NCBI GenBank assembly: GCA_030599445.1 | Contig: JAUVOA010000104.1 | Location: 1-5,951 of the forward strand | Source of the DNA: Atribacterota bacterium | GTDB taxonomy: Bacteria > Atribacterota > Phoenicimicrobiia > Phoenicimicrobiales > Phoenicimicrobiaceae | DNA length: 5,951 nucleotides | Direction: 5' to 3' | Part shown: piece after piece, positions 1 to 4,762 of the stretch | Layout of the letters: every line of letters begins with the position of its first letter | How positions within the stretch are numbered: the stretch's first letter is position 1 | Translations under genes and position numbers: made by a program | Notes under the pieces: model-generated | What the model saw: the letters and a program-made list of their open reading frames with translations, nothing else | What the model was told of the DNA's origin: nothing | Databases searched by the model: none

Positions 1-248
1 AGTCGCGAAAGGAGCTTTACGATCAACAACTAAAAGATATAATTAAATTTGATGTCAAGGGTAAAACAATTGAAGAAAAGATGAAAGTTCTTCGAGCTTA
101 TAGAGAAGAACAATATCAGAAGCTCTGTGATGCAGTTTATAAGCGCCGAGGATGGGATTCTAACGGAGTACCTACTTTGGAAACTATTAAAAAATTAAAG
201 ATAGATTGTCCAGAAGTGGTAGAGTTGTTGAAAAAATATCAGTCATGA
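1..248 (+). CDS. Aldehyde:ferredoxin oxidoreductase, C-terminal end (partial, 5' end outside window)
   Basis: Only the last 81 residues are present, read in the frame whose first full codon is at base 3; the other two forward frames hit stops early. The visible end contains VYKRRGWDSNGVPT followed by ETIKKL and PEVVELL. This 'RGWD-x-NG-x-PT' tail is typical of tungsten aldehyde:ferredoxin oxidoreductases (AOR). The family oxidises aldehydes to acids in the cytoplasm and passes electrons to ferredoxin through a [4Fe-4S] cluster and a tungsten bis-pyranopterin. The catalytic and cluster-binding parts lie upstream of the window, so activity and substrate cannot be judged. The stop codon overlaps the start of a MoaD/ThiS-like gene (ATGA), which fits the family because AOR genes often travel with such a sulfur carrier for pterin synthesis. 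The family call rests on a short but characteristic tail. Confidence 0.82.
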   Translation, partial: SRKELYDQQLKDIIKFDVKGKTIEEKMKVLRAYREEQYQKLCDAVYKRRGWDSNGVPTLETIKKLKIDCPEVVELLKKYQS

Positions 249-442
249 TTAAAGTAAACGGAAGAGACAGAGAATGGGAAGAAAATTTAACCGTTGAGCT
301 TTTACTGAAAAAGTGTAAATATACTTTCCCTTTAATAATGGTGAAGGTTAATGGTGAATATATTTCCAACAAAAACTATAAAGATACCGTGATTATGGAT
401 GGAGACGATGTCCAGATAATTCATTCAATTGCAGGGGGATAA
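245..442 (+). CDS. MoaD/ThiS-family sulfur carrier protein (65 aa)
   Basis: This is a small ubiquitin-fold protein of 65 residues ending in AGG. The C-terminal Gly-Gly is the site that is adenylated and converted to thiocarboxylate in MoaD (molybdopterin synthase small subunit) and ThiS. The core reads as beta strands MIKVNGRD, then LTVELLLKK, MVKVNGEYI, the turn DGDDVQII and the tail. The ATG at 245 overlaps the AOR stop as ATGA, implying translational coupling, and there is no good Shine-Dalgarno sequence in front of it. An in-frame TTG at 206 would add 13 residues lying inside the AOR gene and was not used. Position right after an AOR gene suggests a dedicated carrier supplying the dithiolene sulfur of the tungsten pterin cofactor (inference). 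ThiS-like thiamine function cannot be excluded from sequence alone. Confidence 0.85.
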   Translation: MIKVNGRDREWEENLTVELLLKKCKYTFPLIMVKVNGEYISNKNYKDTVIMDGDDVQIIHSIAGG

Positions 443-491
443 TATGAATTTTTTAATGTAATTGATTTTAATTTAGTTAGTGTAGATGATT

Positions 492-525
492 AAAAGCAGA
501 AGGTTTCGACCTTCTGCTTTTTCTT
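492..525 (+). terminator. Intrinsic terminator after the AOR/MoaD unit
   Basis: A perfect 13-bp stem (492-504 with 509-521) is closed by the very stable TTCG tetraloop (505-508) and its 3' arm runs into TTTTTCTTT. The stem begins with four A on the 5' side, so it could also stop transcription arriving on the minus strand. It separates the AOR/MoaD unit from the iron operon. Confidence 0.93.
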
Positions 526-538
526 TGTATCCTACCTC

Positions 539-567
539 TTGCAATTTTCATAAAGTTATGATATTAT
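539..567 (+). promoter_or_regulatory. Probable sigma-70 type promoter of the dtxR-feoA-feoB operon
   Basis: TTGCAA at 539-544 (4/6 to the -35 consensus) and TATTAT at 562-567 (5/6 to the -10 consensus) are separated by exactly 17 bases. Transcription would start near 573-575, immediately before the DtxR-type operator, leaving a leader of about 75 bases. The region is AT-rich, so the -35 assignment is moderate. Confidence 0.55.
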
Positions 568-576
568 TTAATAAAG

Positions 577-602
577 TTAGGTATGCCTAATAATATTAGG
601 TA
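577..602 (+). promoter_or_regulatory. DtxR/IdeR-type operator with three half-sites
   Basis: TTAGGTATGCCTAA (577-590) is a near-perfect palindrome that matches the TTAGG..CCTAA core recognised by DtxR/IdeR/SirR-type repressors. It overlaps a second perfect palindrome, CCTAATAATATTAGG (586-600), so the middle CCTAA is shared. The half-site TTAGGTA therefore occurs at 577 and again at 596, 19 bases apart. The operator lies at about +3 to +29 relative to the predicted start site, where bound repressor would block RNA polymerase. The gene just downstream is a DtxR-family regulator, so autoregulation together with feoAB is the obvious reading (inference). Confidence 0.8.
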
Positions 603-649
603 CTTATAAAATAAAATTAAAAATAATTATAAAGGGAAGATTAACGTTA

Positions 650-1111
650 ATGACTACTCGAAATATGGAAGATTATCTGGAAGCTATATGGAATTTGCAG
701 GACAAAAAAGGATATGTTAAAGCAAAAGATATTGCAGAAAGATTAGGGGTAAGCCGTCCCAGTGTATCTGGTATGATTAGGAAGTTATCAGAAAATAGTT
801 ATATATTATATGAGAAATACGGTGGGATTGTATTTACAGCAAAAGGTAAAAAATTAGCCCGGGAGATCAAAAAGCGCCATACTTTATTGGTAGAGTTTTT
901 AAAGATTGTCGGAGTTGATGAACAAAATGCTCAACAGGATGCTTGCAAGTTAGAGCATGATGTTTCACCAGAAACCATAACTTGTCTGCTTGAGTTTGTA
1001 GAATTCATTAGTTTATTACCAGAAAGTTCCAGATGGAAAGAAAATTTTCAAGAATATTTGAAAAAAAGAGGTTTGCTGGGAAGAAGCAGCAATAAAAATA
1101 AAAAATTATAA
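650..1111 (+). CDS. DtxR/MntR-family metal-dependent transcriptional repressor (153 aa)
   Basis: This is a two-domain member of the DtxR family without the C-terminal SH3 domain, close in length to the manganese regulator MntR. Residues 1-65 form the winged helix, with the recognition region around AKDIAERLGVSRPSVSGMIR (25-44). Residues 70-140 form the dimerisation and metal domain. Aligned without gaps to my recollection of Bacillus MntR, the metal ligands are D8, E11, H77, E102 and H103, but position 99 is Cys (ACKLEH) rather than Glu, as in iron-sensing DtxR. The start ATG gives the family's usual MTT..MEDYLEAI opening and is preceded by AAAGGGA at 631-637, a rather long spacing. It is the first gene before feoA and feoB and sits behind a DtxR-type operator, so it is most likely an Fe(II)-responsive repressor of iron uptake. 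Metal preference is inferred. Confidence 0.9.
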   Translation: MTTRNMEDYLEAIWNLQDKKGYVKAKDIAERLGVSRPSVSGMIRKLSENSYILYEKYGGIVFTAKGKKLAREIKKRHTLLVEFLKIVGVDEQNAQQDACKLEHDVSPETITCLLEFVEFISLLPESSRWKENFQEYLKKRGLLGRSSNKNKKL

Positions 1112-1145
1112 AGAAAAAATATTGAGGGAAAGAGAATAAAAAGAT

Positions 1146-1376
1146 ATGACAATTACTCTGGATTCAATAAGCGAAAATCAAAAAGTAAAAGTTGTTAGTA
1201 TTTTCGGGGGATGGGGGATAAGACAACGCTTAGGTTGTTTAGGTATCCATCCCGGAGATATGATAACTGTAAAAAAGAGTGCTATTATGCGAGGACCCAT
1301 TTTAATAAGTGTCCATGGGAACCAGGTAGCTTTAGGCAGAGGAGTAGCCAGAAAAGTTGTAGTGGAGGCAGAATAA
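1146..1376 (+). CDS. feoA: Ferrous iron transport protein FeoA (76 aa)
   Basis: This is a small SH3-like cytoplasmic protein of the usual FeoA size (about 75-85 aa). Recognisable family segments are RQRLGCLGIHPGDMITV (26-42) and the C-terminal ISVHGNQVALGRGVARKVVV (54-73). FeoA supports or modulates Fe(II) uptake by FeoB; its exact mechanism is still debated. The ATG at 1146 is the only sensible start. GAGGGA (1124-1129) lies upstream at a longer than optimal distance. The gene lies 34 bases after the DtxR-family gene, and its TAA stop overlaps the feoB start by one base, so co-transcription and coupled translation with feoB are likely. It is a single FeoA domain, not a fusion. Confidence 0.95.
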   Translation: MTITLDSISENQKVKVVSIFGGWGIRQRLGCLGIHPGDMITVKKSAIMRGPILISVHGNQVALGRGVARKVVVEAE

Positions 1377-3286
1377 TGAAAATTGTTCTTATGGGACAAC
1401 CCAATTCCGGCAAAAGCACCATCTTTAATCATGTTGCCGGATATAAAGCAGTAACCTCTAATTTCCCTGGGAAGACAGTAGAATATACTTCCAGTAAAGT
1501 TAATCTTTTTGGAGAAATTTTCGAGATAGTGGATTTACCGGGCACTTATTCTCTTACTTCTTTCGACCTGGCAGAACTTGAAGCTCGAAAGTATTTGTTA
1601 AGGAATAGCGTTGACATAGTTATAAACGTTATTGATGCCTCACTTCTTAGTAGAAGTTTAGAACTTACTCTTCAACTATTAGAGCTTAAATTGCCGATGG
1701 TAATATGTCTTAATATGATTGATGAGGCCGAGCGTAAGGGTATTAAGATTGATGTTGAAAAATTATCTAAAATTCTTGGTGTTCCAGTAATGCCAACAAT
1801 TGCCTTAAAGGGAAAAGGGGTGAAAGAACTTTTTTCTATAGCCTATAAGATGGGAGAAAAAAAGAAAATTGGCAAGACTCTGAATTTTAGTAAAGATGTA
1901 GAGGAAGTTATAACCCAATTATCTACACAAATTAAAGAGAAACAGATTACCCGAGAATTTAATGTTCCTAAGCGGTTTTTAGCCCTTAAATATTTAGAAA
2001 ATGATAGTTATTTTATGGAGAATTTTGAGAAGAGAGGTAAAGATATTTTTAAAGATATTATCCATTTTCAAAATAAACTTAGTGAAACTCATAATAGACC
2101 CTCTGACGTAGTTATTTCCTCAGAACGACATTCTTTATCAATGAATATTTTTGAAGAAGTTGCTTTAGTAACAAGACCACAAATAAAATTAATCGATCGG
2201 TTAGATAATACCTTAATGCATCCTTATTTCGGGTATATTTTTTTAGTAGGAATTTTATATCTATTTTTTAATGCTGTTTTTACAGTTGGACGATTAATAG
2301 AGGAGCCTTTATTGGAGTATTTTTATAAAATAATCCCTTTAATTGAAATCAGGATGGGTTCCGAAACTCTATCATTTTCTATTATAAGTGGCATTATCCA
2401 GGGACTTGCTGGTGGTATAGCTATTGTCTTGCCTTACCTGTTCCCCTTTTTATTTGGTTTAGCAATCTTAGAAGATTTAGGTTATCTGCCTCGTATAGCT
2501 TTTCTTTTAGATGCATTTTTACATAAGATTGGCTTGCATGGTAAGTCAATTATACCTTTTATGTTGGGTTATGGCTGTACTGTTCCGGCTATAATGGCAA
2601 CTCGAATCTTGGAATCGGGAAGAGACCGTTTTATTGCCTCTGTGCTGGCTACTATGATTCCTTGTGCTGCTCGGATGACTATAATATTTGCATTAGTGGC
2701 TTTTTACATTAGTCCTCAAGCAGCTTTGGCTATTTATATTTTAAATATTATTGTAATTATCATATCAGGAAAGATATTATCTCGCTTGCTGCCAGAAGTA
2801 ACTCCAGGAATGATCTTAGAAATTCCGTCTTATCATATTCCTTCTATAAAAGTAGCTTTAGCTAAGACCTGGCTCAGGATGAAAGAATTTATATTTATTG
2901 CCTGGCCTTTACTTATTGTGGGTAGTACAATTTTAAGTTTATTACAATATTATAAGGCGGATATGCTCATAAATAACCTTTTTTCTCCTCTAACATCTCT
3001 ACTCGGCCTCCCTTTAGTGGTGGGAACTACTCTGATATTTGGTATTCTTCGTAAAGAACTTTCTATGTTAATGTTGATACAAGCCATAGGAACTACTGAT
3101 GTTATCGCTGTAATGTCCACGACTCAAATTATGACTTTTACCATCTTTGTAATATTTTATGTTCCTTGTGTAGCGACTATTGCGGTTCTATGGAAAGAAA
3201 TTGGGAGTAAACGGACTTTATTTACTATAGTTTTTACTTCTATTTTAGCCGTTATTTTAGCAACCATTACCCGATTTGTATATTAA
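1376..3286 (+). CDS. feoB: Ferrous iron transporter FeoB (636 aa)
   Basis: This is an inner-membrane Fe(II) permease with a cytosolic N-terminal G domain. GTPase motifs visible are G1 GQPNSGKST (7-15), switch I around FPGKTVE with T34, G3 DLPG (53-56), G4 NMID (113-116) and G5 near ALKGKG (143-148). A helical regulatory domain spans about 170-265. The membrane part from about 280 holds two inverted Gate regions. It retains the three conserved cysteines: C401 in GYGCTVPAIMATR, C430 in MIPCAAR and C598 in YVPCVAT. The length suits the shorter FeoB type rather than the 773-residue E. coli form. The start was set at 1376 because GGAGG (1364-1368) sits 7 bases upstream and the protein then begins directly with the beta strand before G1; an upstream in-frame extension to 1211 would overlap feoA. 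No feoC-like gene follows and no clear terminator is seen. Confidence 0.97.
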   Translation: MKIVLMGQPNSGKSTIFNHVAGYKAVTSNFPGKTVEYTSSKVNLFGEIFEIVDLPGTYSLTSFDLAELEARKYLLRNSVDIVINVIDASLLSRSLELTLQLLELKLPMVICLNMIDEAERKGIKIDVEKLSKILGVPVMPTIALKGKGVKELFSIAYKMGEKKKIGKTLNFSKDVEEVITQLSTQIKEKQITREFNVPKRFLALKYLENDSYFMENFEKRGKDIFKDIIHFQNKLSETHNRPSDVVISSERHSLSMNIFEEVALVTRPQIKLIDRLDNTLMHPYFGYIFLVGILYLFFNAVFTVGRLIEEPLLEYFYKIIPLIEIRMGSETLSFSIISGIIQGLAGGIAIVLPYLFPFLFGLAILEDLGYLPRIAFLLDAFLHKIGLHGKSIIPFMLGYGCTVPAIMATRILESGRDRFIASVLATMIPCAARMTIIFALVAFYISPQAALAIYILNIIVIIISGKILSRLLPEVTPGMILEIPSYHIPSIKVALAKTWLRMKEFIFIAWPLLIVGSTILSLLQYYKADMLINNLFSPLTSLLGLPLVVGTTLIFGILRKELSMLMLIQAIGTTDVIAVMSTTQIMTFTIFVIFYVPCVATIAVLWKEIGSKRTLFTIVFTSILAVILATITRFVY

Positions 3287-3450
3287 AGAACAGTATATAG
3301 TATATAGTGAAGAACCTAGAAGCCAGGAGTCAGAAGCCAAATTCGTATCTCGTATAAAATACAGTAACAAGTAATATGTAATGAGTAATAAGATTATAGT
3401 TCTGAATTTACAAAAACAAGTTACTTAATACATATCTCACATTACACAAT

Positions 3451-3470
3451 TTAACTGGTAAACCGGTTAA
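3451..3470. repeat. Small hairpin inside the heptamer array
   Basis: TTAACTGG (3451-3458) pairs with CCGGTTAA (3463-3470) around a TAAA loop, giving 8 pairs including one G-T wobble. No T-run follows, so it is not an intrinsic terminator, although it lies 165 bases after feoB. It may simply arise from complementary heptamers. Confidence 0.5.
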
Positions 3471-3503
3471 CTAGATAACTTATTCGTATTACGTATAGCG
3501 GAT

Positions 3504-3516
3504 AGCGTATAACGCT
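3504..3516. repeat. Short perfect inverted repeat at the end of the heptamer array
   Basis: AGCGT (3504-3508) and ACGCT (3512-3516) flank ATA. It is a 5-bp stem only, formed where the ATANCGN-type heptamers occur, and is probably a by-product of the array. Confidence 0.35.
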
Positions 3517-3534
3517 TAGCAAAGAATAAGAAAA

Positions 3535-3564
3535 AGTAGGAATTTTCGATTCATCGAACCTACT
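3535..3564 (-). terminator. Bulged hairpin, terminator-like only on the minus strand
   Basis: AGTAGG (3535-3540) pairs with CCTACT (3559-3564), and TTCGAT (3545-3550) pairs with ATCGAA (3553-3558) around a TC loop. A 4-base AATT bulge lies on one side. Read on the minus strand the 3' arm is followed by TTTTTCTTATTCTTT, which is terminator-like; on the plus strand it is followed by AAAATA. No minus-strand gene is seen in the window, so its use is uncertain. Confidence 0.4.
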
Positions 3565-3610
3565 AAAATACACCTAGAAAACGACAAAAGATCACAGGCA
3601 ATAACAAATT

Positions 3611-3650
3611 CGTCATTGCGAACCATGATTTATCAGGGTGCGGGAATCTT
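3611..3650. repeat. Decayed copy of a dispersed 'CGTCATTGCGA ... AATCTT' intergenic repeat
   Basis: The segment opens with CGTCATTGCGAACC and closes with GGGTGCGGGAATCTT. In between, ACCATGA (3622-3628) pairs imperfectly (6 of 7) with TCAGGGT (3633-3639) around TTTA. Dispersed repeats with these ends, CGTCATTGCGA and GCGGCAATCT, are familiar from intergenic regions of many bacterial genomes and are sometimes mis-annotated as small proteins. One mismatch in the closing element (GGGAATCTT for GGCAATCT) suggests an old copy. This rests on recollection of the repeat's shape; only one copy is in the window. Confidence 0.45.
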
Positions 3651-3720
3651 GCCTAAATACTATGAACAAAAATAAATTTCCTATCTTGAATTTGTTTTCT
3701 TAATTAGCAAATTAATTTTT

Positions 3721-3748
3721 TACGCAATAAGCAATATGCAGTACGAAA
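3721..3748. repeat. Second short heptamer array (four units) upstream of the fur promoter
   Basis: Four consecutive 7-mers of the form TANGMAR start at 3721, 3728, 3735 and 3742; the first is TACGCAA and the second TAAGCAA. The array ends 10 bases before the fur -35 box. It is the same kind of repeat as the array after feoB but in a different phase and with a different unit. Confidence 0.55.
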
Positions 3749-3758
3749 TTAAAAATGC

Positions 3759-3787
3759 TTGACAAAAAATATTATATAGTATATTAT
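3759..3787 (+). promoter_or_regulatory. Strong sigma-70 type promoter of fur
   Basis: A perfect -35 box TTGACA (3759-3764) and TATTAT (3782-3787, 5/6 to the -10 consensus) are separated by exactly 17 bases. This is the best promoter in the window. Transcription should begin near 3793-3795, inside the Fur box. Confidence 0.88.
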
Positions 3788-3806
3788 GTTAATGGTAATC
3801 ATTATC
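3788..3806 (+). promoter_or_regulatory. Fur box in the fur promoter
   Basis: GTTAATGGTAATCATTATC matches the 19-bp consensus GATAATGATAATCATTATC at 17 positions. It directly follows the -10 box and covers the expected start site, the classic arrangement for iron-dependent autorepression. It ends about 20 bases before the fur start codon. Confidence 0.88.
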
Positions 3807-3826
3807 AATAAGAAAGGACTAATATT

Positions 3827-4309
3827 ATGCCAGGAAGATGGGGTGGAGGACCAGCAAAATGGTGGCACGGTGAATTTAAAGGGTGTGGTTACAGAATTAC
3901 TATTCCAAGGCAAATTATCTTAGAAGTTTTAGATAAATCTAAAGAACATCTGAGCGCAGAAGATATATATTTAAAAGTACATAATATTTATCCGGCTATC
4001 GGGCTTACCACTGTTTACCGAACATTAGAGTTATTAGTTAATATGGGCTTGGTCTTTAAATTTGATTTTGGTGATGGGCGAGCAAGATATGAGTTGGCTC
4101 GTGGGGTTAAGGAGCCATCCCACCATCATCATCTAATATGTACTGATTGTGGTCGGATAATCGATTATACAGATTTTGTAGATGAAGAAATAGAGTTACT
4201 AAAAAAAACAGAAAAAGAGCTTTCTAAAAAACATAATTTTGAAATTAAAAATCATACTATTCAATTTTATGGATTGTGTGATGAATGCTCAGATAAAAAA
4301 AATAAATAA
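3827..4309 (+). CDS. fur: Fur-family ferric uptake regulator with Gly/Trp-rich N-terminal extension (160 aa)
   Basis: This is a cytoplasmic iron-responsive repressor. The winged helix covers about residues 22-90, with the DNA-reading segment GLTTVYRTLELL (59-70). The metal and dimer domain follows. Visible ligands are H41, E89 (in RYEL) and the HHHHLIC cluster (99-105), plus two structural zinc CxxC motifs, C105-C108 and C151-C154. E89, rather than the Asp of peroxide-sensing PerR, favours Fur. About 20 residues, starting MPGRWGGGPAKWW and including C20, precede the usual start of the domain. The ATG at 3827 is supported by AAAGGA (3813-3818) 8 bases upstream, so the extension looks real. The gene has its own strong promoter with a Fur box, indicating autoregulation. 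A Zur-type role cannot be excluded by residues alone, but the Fur boxes argue for iron. Confidence 0.92.
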   Translation: MPGRWGGGPAKWWHGEFKGCGYRITIPRQIILEVLDKSKEHLSAEDIYLKVHNIYPAIGLTTVYRTLELLVNMGLVFKFDFGDGRARYELARGVKEPSHHHHLICTDCGRIIDYTDFVDEEIELLKKTEKELSKKHNFEIKNHTIQFYGLCDECSDKKNK

Positions 4310-4330
4310 ATTTTTTTAATGTATTTTATT

Positions 4331-4349
4331 GAAAATGATTATCATTATA
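4331..4349 (+). promoter_or_regulatory. Second Fur box, upstream of the DUF5320-like gene
   Basis: GAAAATGATTATCATTATA matches the 19-bp Fur consensus at 16 positions and contains the perfect 13-bp palindrome AATGATTATCATT (4334-4346). It lies between fur and the DUF5320-like gene, 42 bases before that start codon. TTGAAA (4329-4334) could serve as a -35 box, with an ill-defined AT-rich -10 near 4346-4357, so the box would overlap the promoter. The surrounding AT richness makes the promoter, but not the box, uncertain. Confidence 0.8.
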
Positions 4350-4375
4350 AATAATTTTTAAAAAACAAAAATAGA

Positions 4376-4381
4376 AAGGAG
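4376..4381 (+). promoter_or_regulatory. Ribosome binding site that fixes the start of the DUF5320-like gene
   Basis: AAGGAG lies 9 bases before the ATG at 4391. It abuts the in-frame ATG at 4382 with no spacing, so 4391 is the usable start. The resulting N-terminus MPRGDGTGP is also the usual opening of this family. Confidence 0.85.
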
Positions 4382-4390
4382 ATGAAAGAT

Positions 4391-4756
4391 ATGCCAAGAG
4401 GAGATGGAACTGGACCGAGAGGATTAGGTCCTATGACCGGAAGAGCAGCCGGATATTGTGCTGGTTATTCAGCAGCGGGGTTTATGAATCCCTATGCAGG
4501 CAGACCAGGTTTGGGTTTCGGTTATGGCAGAGGATTCGGCAGAGGAATGGGCAGAGGTTATGGTAGAGCATACTGGCCTGCGAATTTTTATCCTGTAACT
4601 CCTCCCCCTATTGCCTATGGAGGTGGATTTTATCAACCCCCGGTAGAGCCCATGCAAGAGATGGAGATGTTAGCCGAAGAAGCAAAAGTTCTAAAAGAAC
4701 AACTTGAAGCAATTAATAAACGTATTACAGAATTAGAAAAAACTGAAAAGAAATAA
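4391..4756 (+). CDS. DUF5320-like Gly/Arg-rich small protein with C-terminal coiled coil (121 aa)
   Basis: The N-terminus MPRGDGTGPRGLGPMTGRAA (1-20) followed by GYCAGY is the hallmark of the DUF5320-type proteins found in anaerobes, whose function is unknown. Residues 36-60 are dominated by Gly, Arg, Phe and Tyr in GYGRGFGRGMGRGYGRA-like repeats, an RGG-like low-complexity tract. Residues 62-88 are Pro/Tyr-rich. Residues 88-120 are predicted as a helical coiled coil (LAEEAKVLKEQLEAINKRITELE). There is one Cys (C23), no membrane segment and no signal peptide. The gene follows fur behind its own Fur box and precedes two NifX/NifB-like genes, a neighbourhood commonly seen for this family and suggestive of a role in metal or iron-sulfur cofactor handling (inference). 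The coding sequence ends just before a GC-rich hairpin. Confidence 0.8.
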   Translation: MPRGDGTGPRGLGPMTGRAAGYCAGYSAAGFMNPYAGRPGLGFGYGRGFGRGMGRGYGRAYWPANFYPVTPPPIAYGGGFYQPPVEPMQEMEMLAEEAKVLKEQLEAINKRITELEKTEKK

Positions 4757-4762
4757 AGAAGA

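Larger units (their letters stand above)
3292..3522. repeat. Degenerate heptanucleotide (7-bp) tandem array, about 33 units
   Basis: Cutting this gene-free stretch into consecutive 7-mers from base 3292 shows units that resemble their neighbours while drifting in sequence. AGTATAT occurs twice (3292-3305). A run of AAGCCAG-like units covers 3320-3340, and two units end in CGTA (3341-3354). Four NNGTAAY units cover 3362-3389, several units ending in TAC or CTC cover 3418-3445, and a run of ATANCGN units covers 3488-3515. The phase holds across 231 bases. By hand count about 117 of 224 positions equal the base 7 further on, against roughly 28-30 percent expected for this composition. A partial copy, ATTCGTATNNCGTATA, occurs at 3341-3356 and 3482-3497. 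There is no coding potential. This resembles the short heptameric repeats known from cyanobacterial and other environmental genomes; its function is unknown. Confidence 0.7.
3523..3720. other. Gene-free spacer between feoB and fur, middle part
   Basis: No open reading frame with a ribosome binding site is visible on either strand. The stretch contains a bulged hairpin (3535-3564), a decayed dispersed-repeat-like segment (3611-3650) and a weak AT-only inverted repeat (TTAATT at 3700-3705, AATTAA at 3710-3715) before a short T-run. The remainder is AT-rich with no recognisable structure. Confidence 0.6.

Noticed and set aside
206..244. Upstream TTG start extending the MoaD/ThiS-like gene by 13 residues
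   Set aside because: The extension lies inside the AOR gene, has no ribosome binding site and adds residues foreign to the family; the ATGA overlap start at 245 fits the fold.
187..372. Minus-strand open frame across the AOR/MoaD genes
   Set aside because: It is antisense to two recognised genes, lacks a ribosome binding site and resembles no known protein; similar minus-strand frames at 1178-1432 and 4469-4657 were rejected for the same reasons.
1211..1375. Longer FeoB beginning inside feoA
   Set aside because: The 55 extra residues are a frame-shifted reading of feoA. GGAGG before 1376 and the position of the G1 motif set the start at 1376.
3292..3522. CRISPR array
   Set aside because: The period is 7 bases with drifting units; there are no 24-40 base direct repeats with unique spacers and no cas genes.
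3700..3721. Intrinsic terminator (TTAATT/AATTAA followed by T-run)
   Set aside because: The stem is only six A-T pairs, expected by chance in this composition, and it is more than 400 bases from the feoB stop.
4382..4390. ATG at 4382 as the start of the DUF5320-like gene
   Set aside because: It abuts the AAGGAG sequence with no spacing; ATG 4391 has ideal spacing and the family N-terminus.
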